DNA of 64,000 bases. Source: Petrosia ficiformis. Lineage: Eukaryota; Porifera; Demospongiae; Haplosclerida; Petrosiidae. This document shows, piece by piece, positions 10,760-22,468 of the stretch. Each line of letters opens with the position of its first letter. Position 1 is the first letter of the stretch. Under the pieces are notes generated by a model. The model was not told where the DNA came from. It ran no database searches and was given only the letters and a program-made list of their open reading frames with translations. The position numbers and the translations under genes were made by a program. The stretch is taken from positions 38,319,200 through 38,383,199 of the forward strand of contig OX345636.1 of assembly GCA_947044365.1 (NCBI GenBank), given 5' to 3'.

Positions 10760-13700
10760 GTAATAATAATAATAATAATAATAATAGTGCTTATATAGAA
10801 CACTGTATCTGTCTCTCTTATTTTCAGAAATGCCTCCTCTTGAACTGAATAGCTCAACTAGTGGTTATACTGAAGTTGGTCAGAGTTTCAACATAACATG
10901 TAGTGTTAGAGTAGTGGAAGGACTAGTTGAACAACCTAATGTAACATGGATGAAGATGGATGATATCAGTATGGGTGATCTAGATGAGCTTAACATAACT
11001 ACAATCACATTGATAGATGGACCAGTTACTAATGTAACTATCATACTTGATCCAGTTCTATTTGAACACAGAGGAGTGTATATATGTATGGCTGAGTTTA
11101 ATATATCACTGACTATTGATGCTGACTCTGATTCTCAGGAATATGAACTAATAGTTGACTGTAAGTTCTTTCTTACTCTATATTCCTCTCCCTCTTTCTT
11201 TCACATTGAATTTAAGTCATATTTTGTATTATATTATTTTATTTTCCTTTCCCATTGTCACAAATACATGATGTACTGTTTTCTCTTCCTCTCTGACATT
11301 GATTTATTTCATTCATTTCTCCTCATTTTCATCAGTGGTGTGGAAACAGTCAATCATATCAGGGCATTGTCCGATAAATGTAGTGAATGCATATACATTT
11401 ACTATAGTCAGTGGTGTGGAAACAGTTAATCATATTTGACACGGTCCAGTCAATGTAGATAACATCCAGTAAATATTAAACTTGATTGCACACAAATTAT
11501 GGGGAGGAGGACAGAAATGATGAAAAAATGTCAAATATCTGATTCACTATTTCCACGCACCTGCATACTCCAACATCTTTTTATAAGTCAAATTGTCGTG
11601 ATTATCTTTTCTATTCTCTCATAGTCCCTCCATTTACTGTGGACATAAGTCGAGACTACTCTGACACACTATATGCCGGTACTCCACTCACACTAACTTG
11701 TGACATCACGTTAGATGATCTAGTAGACATTCCAGTAATAGTCACTAACCAATGGACAAGGAACATGATGATTATCACTGAACCCACCATTACAGAATCC
11801 CTTAATGAAACTGATACTAATCGTTACACAGCTACTCTATATTTCTATCCTCTTAGTGCTACTTATGATAACGGAGAATACCAATGTACTGTACTAGTGA
11901 GAGCTGATACTGATGATAATTACACTACAAATATAACTAATGAGACATCAATTGATGTTGTAGTAGAAGGTGAGTATATAATAACATTAATTAGGAGAGA
12001 TATCTGCATATAACTAATTCATTATCTTAGTGTCCATTTTAATAAATGTAACACACAGTATCAATATTGACACAATAATCATGTGAATTTTTCTTACATT
12101 CTCATTCATGTTTAATTTCTTCTGTTCTTAATCTTCTCATTACTTTCATATCTCTCTCTATCTCTTCTCTACAGATCTTCCTAATCCTGAAGTTGTAACA
12201 GAAGTGAGAGGTTTTGAAATACCTGGTGCACCTTATAACTTCACCTGTACAGTAACTGTTGTTGATAGATTAATTGTTTCACCTGTGATTGAGTGGAGTA
12301 AAGAAGCTGTTAGTATTAGTGGTGAAGAAAATGATATTAGTGTATATCCAATACGCTATAAAGACCAGCTGTCTCTAGAGTTTGAAGTCCTGAAAACGTC
12401 AGATGCTGGGGAGTACACTTGTGATGCTACTGCTATCATTACTGAGATAAGTCTTACTGTAACGAACAGATCTGTTGAGGTGCTTGAACTGCAAAGTGAG
12501 TATATAAATACATGCCATCCATTTCTAAGTAGAGAAAACATGGTAGAACTGTTCAGTACTTGAAATAATAATATTATTATAGTCCTCAAGGGTGTTCCTA
12601 TGAATGCTTACCGCAGTGATTAATGTTACATCATAAATGTGTCGTAAATACAGTTGTGATCAGTTTTAATAGGTGTGTTGTGTGTGAAATTAAAAATATG
12701 TCATAAGCCCCAGGATATCAGTAGGGAGACAGCGATTAATAGATATTACAACTAATAGATGTTCTAGGATACTTGACCTATTGTAAGATATTATAAGAGT
12801 GGAACAGACATACGAAAGAATTGCCTCAACATTCTGTATAATAGTTATAAGCAGAGTTTTGATACGATCATATGGCACACCATTTCCCAAAGAGCTTTTT
12901 ATTGCACTGCACAGTTCTCTCGTTGGGCCAGTGGCTCAGTTGATTATAATTATATTGTTATAACAGCATTAACTCTTTGTTAATAGACTCAAGATGTATT
13001 CCCAATGGCACACACTAACCATTATTGAGTCAATTTGGCCCATATTTCAACTATGGCTATAAGTCATCTAATTAACACAATTACATCACTCAACTAACAT
13101 GTTGCTTAAGACATAGTTATAGATCACCAGGTAACTGATGAAATAGACCTTCCTGATTAGACTTGTTGTACACTTATAACATCATTACTATAGAGACAGT
13201 TATTACTTATTTTAATTGCTATGTATATTTCCATTAATACATTGACTGCTTCACTATCTATTATTTATGATATATGATATGTTCATTTCTGTTCCTCTTG
13301 TAGTTCCAGTTCCTTCAGTGGTCGTAACTCGTACTCAAAAGTATGACAATCTGCTTGCTGGTAGCACATTAACAATATATTGTGACATTGGTATTGATGA
13401 TAATGTAGACACACCATTTAATGTTACAACAACATGGACTCATAATAGTACCGTGTTAGTATCAAACTCAAGAGTGATGATTGTTGAACCATATTCTACT
13501 GATTTCAATCAGTATCAATCTCGTATAGAGTTCAGTACTCTTAGTAGTACAATAGATTCTGGTGCTTATACATGTGATGTATCAGTCACTGGTGATTCTG
13601 ATTACTTATATGTGATTGATGCTGATAATGAGAATGATACCACAACCTTCACTGTTACAAGTAAGTAGATGAATATTATTATTGTTATTATATCATATAT

Positions 13701-16700
13701 TAGACTGAGTTGAGGTTTATTATAGAAGAAATAAAATAGTTATGAATGTTGTATTTGGAATGTAGTGTGTTGCATTCATAGTCTGTAATACATATATATA
13801 TGTATGTAGCAACTATATTCCTCAAGGAACTCCGAACAACTGGAGTATCCAGTCTTAAGAGCTAGGATTTGGTGGGTTACAGATCTTTGATCCTTGAGGA
13901 ACTCTCCGAGCCACTGGGATACCAAGCATTAAGAGCTGGAGATCTTTGATCCACAAGCTATTCTCCCTACTTATCCCAATTCATACTATCCTATCTGCTA
14001 TATACTTGTAATGTACTATTTTAAATACTGTTTCTCTTTTCTCCTTTTTTTTTTGCTTGTGTCTCCAGATCCTGAAATTGACAAATTCAATACTGAACCA
14101 GACAATTTCCTTGGTTTAGAAACCAGTTGTCCAGCCTCACTTAAATATGATAAATTCAATCTATCTTGTATGGCCAGTAAACCTGAAATTGTGATACCTG
14201 ATTTGGAAGTCTTCTGGTTACACAATGGAGTAGAGCGTGCTGATAATAGTGAAATAACCACTAATGGTACTTTCGTAGTCAATACACTCAACTTCATGAC
14301 CTCAACAGCTGATGATAGTGGTAGCTACATTTGTGTTGCTAAAATTCAAATACCATACTCAACAACTATTCAATTATCTGAAGAAAGTACCATCTTTATT
14401 AGAGGTAAGTAATTCAGTTCAGCTGGCATTTCATAGTCTATTCACATTCACAATGACCTCAAAATTATTATGTGATGACTTTACACGTAAAATAGTGTGT
14501 AGTTTAATGTCATAAGGTTAATACATAATTATACTGTAACTCAATAATGAAGCAATGATTGAACCCTAACATACAACATACCCAAAAAAGAATAGGAAGT
14601 TGGTTTATAAGAATTATAAAAATATTTTACATGGTCGTTCCAAACTAATGATATGAACTCTTTTGAGGTCAAGGTGAATGTTAACAATGTTAAAAAAAAA
14701 CAAAAAAAATAATCTTATAATTATAACAATCATTTGTTGGTACTGTAGAAAAATTTAACTATATATATACATACTTATAATTTCAATCTCTATTTTGTTT
14801 TGCAGCTGCAAGACCACTTTTTGTTCCTGTGAATGTCGCAACAACAGTAACTAAAACTACAGCAACAATTACCTTTATTGTACCAGCCATTGCCTACACT
14901 CCCGAAATGTATTACACACAATATATTGGAGAGGAGCTACAAAATGTATTAAGGAGTAGTACGCCAGTTACAGGACCTGATGATATTACTGTAATTAATG
15001 CAACATATAGTATAATGCTAAAAGGACTAGAGGAGGCTAACACATATAAATTCACTGTGGTATCTACTAACTGTATTGGAAATGCCACTACAGAAGCGAT
15101 GGAGTTCACTACATTATCAGCATGTAAGTGATGCTATCATTTTTGTTAATCTATTTTTTATCCTTTTTATAGTGCCTGATGGTCCACCTATAAACTGTAC
15201 AAATACAACTTTTGATCCACGTACTGTTACCTTGGAATGGACAGAACCTGAAAGAACCTTACAGAATGGAGAAATATTGGGCTACGATCTACAATGTCTG
15301 ATGGATGGTTCTAAAATCCTAGTACCAGATGTTGATGCGCAAGATAATCCAGATACTAAATACACCATTCCAGTATTGACACCATTCAGATCATATGGTT
15401 GTTTGTTAGCTGCCATTAATGAAATTGGGACAGGAATCAATACTACTATGTGTGTATTCACAACAGCACAAGACAGTAAGTACAATAGTGATGTGATATT
15501 TAGATAATTATGTATAGCATGCAATAATTAATATACCGTTTTTTGTCCAAATTTGATGTGATTTGTGTAATATTATCAATATCCCTATATAGTACCCGAT
15601 GATGCTCCTGAAAACTTCATCTCTACTCCATCAACATTTAACATTAGATTTCACTGGTTACCACCATCAGTTCCAAATGGGATCATCATTCAATATAATT
15701 TAACTGTTGATAATATTAATACTGGTACTACTACAACATATATCATTAACAATGTGGATGATCATTATACTGTTGGAGAGTTTAAACCTTATCAAAGGTA
15801 CAGTGCATCTTTATCTGCTGCCACAGTGGTTGGATATGGACCTCCTGCATATCTGTTAGGAAGAACAGAATCTGATAGTAAGTAGAAAAATATCATGAAG
15901 TTGCTTATAGTACTTACTGCTTTTTTATAGTACCTGGAGTGGTGTCAATAGTTAATGTAAATGTATTGAATGTAAGTACTATAGAAATCACATGGTTACC
16001 AGTGTCACAAGAAGAAGCTAATAGTAATATCACACATTATATTGTGTCTGTTAGTTTATATGAAGGAAGAGAATTGTATAATAGAAAAATCAGGGTATCC
16101 AGTGACTTACAAGTGATAGTTAATGGATTAGGTGAGTGCTTTAATCTTAGCTACATTTATCTTTTAACAACTATTTAATTATTGTAAAGCTGGAGAGATT
16201 CCTTATGGAGTAACTGTAAAAGCATTGAACGATGTTGGACAAGTAGGACAATCTAACACAACAGTATTTTTCACAAGAGAAGGCAGTAAGTATGATTATT
16301 TTCACATTTTCATGAATAGATATCCTTTTGCATTACCCATTTCAGAACCTCCAATTCCAACTAATATCAGTGTCTTAAGACTAAATGGTACTCATATGAA
16401 TATTAGTTGGTCTCTTATACCAATCACTGAAGCTAGAGGATTCATTCAGTCATATTTAATACTCTACCAAGAAATTGTCAACAGGAAGAGACAAATATCA
16501 AGTGTATCTGTACCAGGTACTGATAGTAGTGTAGTTATAGGTGGAGTAGATCCTGATAAATCTTATAGTGTATCTATATCAGCAAGTACTAATGCTGGAC
16601 AGGGAACATTTACTAGTGCAGTAGTTGTTGAAGGTGAGCTGCTGTTATATGACTATATTTTTCAAAGTAATTCATTTATTTAGAACCAGAAAGTTCTTTG

Positions 16701-17946
16701 TTTCAATTAAGAGCAGAACCTTTCACTTTATGTCAAGAATGGACTGTAAATAAATTTTATTATAAAATAAATAATTGTTGTGACAATTTCTTAATTATTT
16801 CTGCAGGTATCAACTGAAAATTCTATTAAGTCTTTTATTCGTTCAGCAGTCGTTGATACTTTACAAGATTATTGTGAATGTGGATTTCTGGACATCTTCA
16901 TAACTCAACAAATGCTCTTATGTGATGCACAAAATCCAACACAAGCTGTTTATAGAGCTGAAGTATTTCATTTTGGTTCTATTTCCTCTACTCAGATAGT
17001 ATTGTGGATTGAAGATTGGGTATTAAATGGAGCTAGTGTAACAAGTGGACCTATTCTAGTGACATTTGATCCCACATGTCCAGTTACATTGAAAAGTATT
17101 AATGATGAAATATGTCAACTACCATCGACTATGTCTATGTCTACACATACAATGCAGTCCACTTCTTTGACATCTATGCCTACAATAATGTTAACACAAT
17201 CCACTACTTCATTGGGAGTGATTATAGGAAGTGTTTTAGCTGTGGGATGTATTGTGTTCATATGTGTTGTAGTCATCATAATAGTAGCATTTTACTTCTG
17301 TCTCAAGTTAAAAAAAGGAAGGTATAACATTTAATTATAGGAGTTTATGGTAATTTTGATCAATGCTGATGATACTCTTTTTGCGTTTGAAAATCTTCCC
17401 ATTAAATTATTTCATTGCCTATTCTTTACTTGAGCCTCTTGTACATGCATTATTAATAAACTTTTAAACTAAGCTCTATGAATGAGGACGTAAATTATTA
17501 TCACACTTCCAACAAAGGTCATGCAGTTGTACAACTTTCCATTTTATTTAAAACATGGTTGTACAAAATGTATTTGCTTGAAGAATTGTATAATTTATTA
17601 ATAGATACACTTAGTAATTATTTATAGTAGTAGTATTAATTATTCAATTTCAACTTTCTTTTTATAGGTTACACGTAACTGGCAATAATGAAAGCAAGTA
17701 AGTTTAATGTACTATAATAGTATGATATTAACATAACTATCAACACACAGTCCAGAAATTGTTGGTATTGAACTTACAAGTAACACAGCTTATGGAAAAT
17801 TTGAATTTTCACCAGATGAAACAGTGGATCATATATATGAATCAATGGAGAATTATGAAAATGTGGGACCGAGAGATAATGCACCACATGATTCAGAAGT
17901 GAATGGTGATACATCTAATCAACCTCCTGCAACTAATGATAATTGA
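6495..17946 (+). CDS. Gene A: multi-Ig, multi-FN3 single-pass receptor (5' partial)
   Basis: Cell-surface receptor or adhesion protein with about 1790 readable residues; the signal peptide is not in the window. Exons: 6495-about 6862 (end uncertain), 8561-8875, 9231-9587, 9942-10277, 10346-10714, 10828-11160, 11625-11969, 12175-12495, 13304-13660, 14069-14404 (ten Ig-like); 14806-15123, 15173-15475, 15593-15877, 15931-16131 plus 16190-16285, 16346-16633 (five FN3); 16684-16745, 16807-17321, 17668-17697, 17751-17946. From 8561 the exons sum to whole codons with no stop until 17944-17946. Introns are phase 1 up to the SEA-like block, mostly GTAAGT-type. The architecture resembles RTK-type and sponge adhesion receptors, but no kinase domain is present. 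I give no gene name. Confidence 0.85.
6870..6991. repeat. Near-perfect palindrome beside Ig exon
   Basis: Arms 6870-6928 and 6931-6991 around a 2-base centre (AAGCC AA GGCTT), with a few mismatches. The arm begins ATAAAGTACAGAGCGTACGG. It abuts both the Ig exon and the TIR of the next element, so it is probably a foldback insertion. Confidence 0.85.
7076..7971 (+). pseudogene. Crypton-type/KIAA1958-like (DUF3504) protein, truncated
   Basis: The open frame from ATG 7076 to 7939 gives 287 residues. The Lys-rich N-terminus is followed by a domain typical of ZMYM/KIAA1958/DUF3504 proteins, seen in PKNTAKNTEWAIRNFMEW, the NHWLCLYVLETRR stretch, YPISTVYQLLTGILRHM, and the FYCNGKNFCLRGG...LKLSQL block. 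These are animal relatives and descendants of Crypton tyrosine recombinases. After YIYTE the similarity stops, and the expected rest of the catalytic region is missing. A more family-like C-terminus (ITCNVNGSEQ) lies in another frame ending TAA at 7969-7971, so the copy has an internal deletion with a frameshift and is probably inactive. Confidence 0.7.
7973..8075 (+). repeat. Two-copy ~50-bp tandem duplication
   Basis: CTGGACATGTTATGCATTG and the sequence after it occur twice in a row with few changes, each ending in an A-run. Lies inside the Crypton-like element. Confidence 0.85.
8222..8290. repeat. (TA)n microsatellite
   Basis: Nearly pure TA dinucleotides directly beyond the right TIR of the Crypton-like element, within a gene A intron. 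Confidence 0.95.
8561..14404 (+). other. Gene A, array of nine Ig-like exons
   Basis: Nine symmetrical phase 1-1 exons of 315-369 bp, each one Ig-like domain with two cysteines and the D-x-G/A-x-Y-x-C motif before the second (DSGRYRC, HRGVYIC, DNGEYQC, DAGEYTC, DSGAYTC, DSGSYIC among them). Two or three degenerate variants (exons 9231 and 9942) keep the cysteines. N-glycosylation sequons (NxS/T) are frequent, fitting an extracellular role. Such symmetrical exons can be duplicated, lost or skipped without shifting the frame. Confidence 0.85.
10728..10790. repeat. (AAT)n microsatellite in intron
   Basis: AAT/ATA trinucleotide run with a few AGT variants in the 113-bp intron between two Ig exons. 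The poly-Asn and poly-Ile frames through it are artefacts. Confidence 0.95.
14806..16633 (+). other. Gene A, array of five fibronectin type III domains
   Basis: Exons 14806-15123, 15173-15475, 15593-15877, 15931-16131 with 16190-16285, and 16346-16633. They show FN3 features: an L/I-x-W strand (TLEWTEP, IRFHWLPP, ITWLPVS, ISWSLIP), a Y-x-F/V-x-V strand and an N-x-x-G near the end. The first lacks the usual Trp. The fourth is split by a 58-bp phase-1 intron, the only domain of the array that is. Confidence 0.82.
16684..17321 (+). other. Gene A, SEA-like block, Thr/Ser stalk and transmembrane segment
   Basis: Exon 16684-16745 ends in phase 0 (donor GTAAAT) and joins 16807. Together they encode a Cys-containing block (YCECG, LLCD) of SEA-like or membrane-proximal type, then a Ser/Thr/Met-rich stalk, then a strongly hydrophobic stretch of about 25-28 residues coded near 17214-17302 and followed by basic LKLKKG. 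The intron 16746-16806 is needed because direct read-through meets a TGA. Confidence 0.75.
17668..17946 (+). other. Gene A, cytoplasmic tail exons with tyrosine motifs
   Basis: A 30-bp exon (17668-17697, phase 2-2) and the last exon 17751-17946 ending in TGA. The tail is about 75 residues. It carries IYESM (a YxxM motif, Tyr codon 17836-17838) and NYENV (a YxN motif, Tyr codon 17854-17856), six residues apart. In other animals such motifs, once phosphorylated, recruit PI3K p85 and Grb2 SH2 domains. A further NTAYGKF lies upstream. Confidence 0.72.
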
Positions 17947-17964
17947 TTAACATGTAGACAGTAT

Positions 17965-17970
17965 AATAAA
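17965..17970 (+). terminator. Polyadenylation signal of gene A
   Basis: AATAAA 19 bases after the stop codon, followed by T-rich sequence. The 3' UTR would be very short, as is common in compact sponge genes. Confidence 0.6.
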
Positions 17971-19526
17971 CTTATTTTTGTGTTTCAATGGATTTAGTAG
18001 TTTCAGTTTTTGTGGATAAACAAAATAAAAATAATATTAGTTTTACTCAACAGTATGAATTTCTGTACTAATCATAATTTATCATGATTGTCTTAATATA
18101 AATTATATTTATGTATAATTTTAATATTAATTAGCACTACTAACTTGAACATACTTCATATGGAAGTTGTAGGGGGCAGGGGTTTTGGGGCTTCCTTTCC
18201 TTGCCAGAATCTTGACCCCAATCCCCCTCCCCTTTGGTATTTGTTTGCAAATATATAAACCAAGATAACCCTGTCTGTTGCCCTCTCAAAGTGTTTCAAA
18301 ATCAAGTTTTTTTTGCCCCTTTACAAATTTTCTAAATGAAACCCTGTTAAGCTACTTTGAAACCTGTATAAGTGTTACAAATTGGTGCATATGCAATTAT
18401 CTTGGTAACGTTTGAGTTATATGCACATGCAGTTATTACTTTAATATACAGTGTACAGATTTCAAGAGTTAATATTCTCTTGTGCCTTAGAACTTCCCTA
18501 CAAAACAAATTAGACTGTCATGCATGGCCTAAATGTACTTGAAACAAACATAATTTATGTGCATGGCATCTGTTGAATTGTGATACATGCTCATTAAATT
18601 AAACAAAAAGGCCAGGTGTGTTTAGATGATCTATAAAATTAAATACAGTTGTAAGCTACAAGATGTAGCTATATTTTATAAATAAACACTCATTCATTCT
18701 CAGTGCACAAGCATCAAGATAGGATTCCATAGACCAGAAAGGAATATTTCACACAACAAAGATACATTTGTACTAAGAAGGCAAACATTTCTCTAACATA
18801 AAGTGTTTTATTATATATATATATATATCTATTTCTCCTCCATAGATATGGAATAGACTAGTCAAAAGATATCGGAACTTATCACCCAATAGTGGTGAAT
18901 ACAATACCACCAGTCAGGTGATTTTTTCAATAGATTCTTGTTTATGATCAACTCAATTACTATATTATTATAGAATTCTGGCACTACTCAGAAAATATCT
19001 TCATTATAAAGGAAAGGGTATGCGAATTGTTCGAATTTCATTAAGAATCAGGACTCTACATTACTACCTGCTCTGGTTTCATGTACATGTATATTATCAA
19101 AATTTAATGTTTGTGTGCTTTGTACCACTCAAACATACTGATGATTAGGGATGGGGATTATTTTGATTATCGTGATAATCATGATTAATATTTCCTGTAA
19201 TAATCATATTTAAATATTACTATATTGTAGTCACAAAATAATGATTATTGTGTCATAACTTCAGGGTTTCAGTACTAAACCAGTTTTTCAACGCTGTTTA
19301 CTTAAAAAAATATAGAGCAACTGAAGGTTGCATGACCCTCCCTCCCCTGCTGCAGAAGTTAATTTATGCTATAATTATGGGCAGGGTGTTTCATGAAACT
19401 TTTGTCATACATGTTCAAAGTTTCTAACTTGCTTTGTTGGAAAGAGGAGTCGTTAAGACAGCCAATGATGTCAAATTTGATAGCTTTTAGTATAAGTACT
19501 TACACCTCTATACAAAGAGCTGTACT
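17971..19526. other. Gene-poor stretch with possible cryptic exons
   Basis: AT-rich and mostly unassigned. A pyrimidine-rich AG at 18845 precedes an open 72-bp segment (18846-18917, IWNRLVKRYRNLSPN...) ending at CAG|GTGATT. Another AG at 18973 opens a short frame stopping after NSGTTQKISSL. These could be relic or alternative tail exons but have no other support. A G-rich patch lies near 18168-18240, and 19146-19215 holds a TAGGGATGGGGATTATT stretch like one end of a hAT MITE. Confidence 0.3.
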
Positions 19527-20471
19527 TATGTAGGGTTATATGGAAGTGGTTTGTTTAATTTTGGGTCCTATGTTAGCTTCCCAACCTTGTTTGCTTGCTT
19601 TTTGGGTTTTGAGATCCCTACATCTTTCATTTTTATTGAAAATGATTTTTTTATTATTCTTGTTTTCATTGTTTTTTTTCTAAACAGTGTGAATATTTTT
19701 TTTGTAGATTGCAGAAATACTATATATCATTATGAAATCATGCAATCAAAAATGCATTAAAATTTGTTCATCAATGAAGGTCAGTCTTTTGTATTTATGT
19801 ATTGATTATCATTCTCTTTCACTTACAGATGATCTATTTCACTGACAGCACTGTCTGCAGTCCTACAAGAAGTAGTGTCAGTCACTGTGTCAACCATTCA
19901 GTATTCTAATGCTTATCATAGTATACAATATTATTATACAATTGCTTTAATATTAATATTAATAAATATTACTATTTGCACACAAACTCACAAATGTTGC
20001 CAAACACTTCCACCTTTTCAGCTTCCATGTTACGAGTATACAAATGCGCATGCGTAATTAAATTCCACTTAGGAAAATGGCGTCCAATTTCAGATCAAAT
20101 CTTTGTAGCCGTTGAGACTGTCTTCTTTCATAGTATGTGAAGATATCATCTCAATACTTTACGACCAGAATTTTACTATAAATGCAACGGGAATACTGCT
20201 AGAATCATCGTGATAGGTCAACAAACAAAAAAATGATTTGTCTGGAAAATAATATTAATATGATGAAGATTTTGCCAGTTTTGCCACTCGCCGGTTCTCT
20301 ACCTTAACAATAATCTTCGGCATCTAGAAGGTGTTGGTAGTCATAAAAACACTAGATATGAACAGGCATGTGTGTATAGAAACTTATGTGTATATATTAC
20401 CAGAGATTTCAGCTCATCACTTGCAATTGAAATGTATGGGCGGCCATTTGTTTCCGTGCCATCCCTACATA
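19527..20471. mobile_element. Repeat element R1, copy 1 (TATGTAGGG ends)
   Basis: Starts TATGTAGGGTTATATGG and ends CCATCCCTACATA, giving short inverted termini TATGTAGGG. It is highly similar along its length to 20643-21602. No intact coding frame. A short ATGGCGTCC... start shared by both copies stops after about 12 codons. Confidence 0.75.
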
Positions 20472-20473
20472 CA

Positions 20474-20642
20474 CAAGAATAATAAAAAACATTTTCAATA
20501 AAAATGAAAGAAGATGTAGGGATGTCAAAACCCAAAAAGCAAGCAAACAAGGTTGGGAAGCTAACTTAGGACCCAAAATTAAACAAACCACTTCCATATA
20601 ACCCTACATAATTACAGCTCTTTGTACAGAGGTGTAAGCACT
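20474..20642 (-). repeat. Inverted partial copy of the R1 left end
   Basis: Reverse complement of about 19499-19668. Together with the start of copy 2 at 20643 it forms a large inverted repeat (arms about 20474-20609 and 20643-20779) that could fold into a hairpin. Confidence 0.8.
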
Positions 20643-21602
20643 TATGTAGGGTTATATGGAAGTGGTTTGTTTAATTTTGGGTCCTAAGTTAGCTTCCCAA
20701 CCTTGTTTGCTTGCTTTTTGGGTTTTGACATCCCTACATCTTCTTTCATTTTTATTGAAAATGTTTTTTATTATTCTTGTTTTCATTGATTTTTTTCTAA
20801 ACGATGTGAATGTTTTTTTTGTAGATTGCAGAAATACTATATATCATTATGAAATCATGCATCAATGAAGGTCAGTCTTTTGTTTATGTATTGATTATCA
20901 TTCTCTTTCACTTACAGATGATGTATATTCTCTATTCACTTACATCACTGTCTGCAGTCCTACAAGAAGTAGTGTCAGTCACTGCATGTGTCAACCATTC
21001 AGTATTCCAATGCTTATCATAGTATACAATATTATTATACAATTGCTTTAATATTAATAATTATTATATTCATTATTAGTATTTGCTCACAAACTCACAA
21101 ATGTTATTACAATGCCAAACACTTCCACCTTTTCAGCTTCCATGTTTTAAAAGAGTATACAAATGCGCATGCGTAATTAAATTCCACTTAGGAAAATGGC
21201 GTCCAATTCCAGATCAAATCTTTGTAGTCGTTGAGACTGTCTTCTTTCATAGTATCTGAAGATATCATCTCGATACATTACGACCAGAATTTTACTATAA
21301 ATGCGACGGGAATGGTGCTAGAATCATTGTGATAGGTCAACAAACAAAAAAAAATGATTTGTCTGGAAAATAATAATATTAATAATTATGATGAAGATTT
21401 TGCCAGTTTTGCCACTCGCCGGTTCTCTACCTTAACAATAATCTTCGGCCATCTAGAAGGTATTGGTAGTCATAAAAACACTAGATATAAACAGGCATGT
21501 GTGTATAGAAACTTATGTGTATATATTACCAGAGATTTCAGCTCATCACTTGCAATTGAAATGCATGGGCGGCCATTTTTTTTTCCGTGCCATCCCTACA
21601 TA
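20643..21602. mobile_element. Repeat element R1, copy 2
   Basis: Second copy of the 19527-20471 element with the same TATGTAGGG...CCCTACATA ends and the same internal order, with small indels. Copies 1 and 2 are direct repeats about 1.1 kb apart. Confidence 0.78.
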
Positions 21603-21603
21603 G

Positions 21604-22010
21604 AGAGTACTACCGTACTCTCTGATACTACCGTACTCTCTGCTATATATTTTCTTGTGTCCACTTGCGCGAGTATGCGTTGTATACGTCATTCCTGGGG
21701 GCTCGGTCAATTAATGGGTGTGGCGCGTAAAAGAACGCGCGCTCGAGCTCTACAGACCAGCAGAAAGAAAGCTAAGTAGCTTAGGTAGAAACTGGAACTA
21801 ATAGCTAGCTATTCTGCCTGAAATATATTCCTAAAGTTCTACAAGGTCCTTTGAAAAGCTCAGGAGAGTAGATAATCAAAATAATAACTATTATAAGCTG
21901 TTGTCTTTCATGCTTGATAAAGTCAGCCATGATTACTGAATGCTGGACACCACAAAGCAGTCATAGGGATACTTATATCTTCACTTAAATTTGTAAAGCA
22001 ATCATAGGGA
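21604..22010 (+). repeat. Dispersed repeat, inverted copy at 43285-43580
   Basis: Shares blocks around CGCGCGCTCGAGCTCTACAG, CAGCAGAAAGAAAGC, the TAGCTAGCTATTCTGCCTGA stretch and CACAAAGCAGTCATAGGGAT with the reverse complement of 43285-43580, in the same order. Internal promoter or coding content not recognised. Confidence 0.7.
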
Positions 22011-22232
22011 TGTTTTTTTTCTCTATATACACTTGTTCTATCAATTCTGATTCTGAATAACTATACTTAATTGCATTTAGTGAAGATGACTAATTACTTA
22101 CCATGTTCATGCACAACATCATAATTATACACATGTAGAAAATACTGATAATGTAAATAATTGATTAACTATGTGATGGTTTAATTAAGTGTTGTATGTT
22201 TAAATAATATGATTACTTTCATCAATACTAAG

Positions 22233-22468
22233 GTTGTAATGAATATGTACAAGTGGGACAACAGTCACCACTCATACCTACATCATCTGAAACTTCGAAT
22301 CAAGTACCACCTAAAGAAGAAAAAAAGCTATCTATAACTCCAGCAGGGCAGGACCAGGATGAAAAGGAGCATAGTCATGATACTCAAACACCTGTGGAGG
22401 AAGGATTGGATTATAGTCTGAGGTATTCAATAAAAAGGCCCAATGTAAAGACCGAAGATGATTCATAA
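22233..22468 (+). CDS. Orphan terminal exon, unknown hydrophilic tail
   Basis: After an AAG acceptor at 22230-22232 an open frame in phase 1 runs to TAA at 22466-22468, giving about 78 residues rich in Pro, Glu, Lys and Ser with two tyrosines (GLDYSLRYS). It looks like the last exon of a receptor tail. Gene A's transmembrane exon ends in phase 2, so it does not join directly. It may be an alternative 3' end via a missed exon, or a relic of a lost paralogue. No domain recognised. Confidence 0.3.

Noticed and set aside
10651..10857. Ile- and Asn-rich frames on both strands
   Set aside because: Produced by the (AAT)n tract within a gene A intron.
12925..12960. CCAGTGGCTCAGTTGATT, an A-box-like motif
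   Set aside because: No B-box or tRNA fold downstream; not enough for a tRNA or SINE call.
21354..21779. 141-codon plus-strand frame
   Set aside because: Runs across the end of repeat R1 into an unrelated repeat; no consistent composition or domain.
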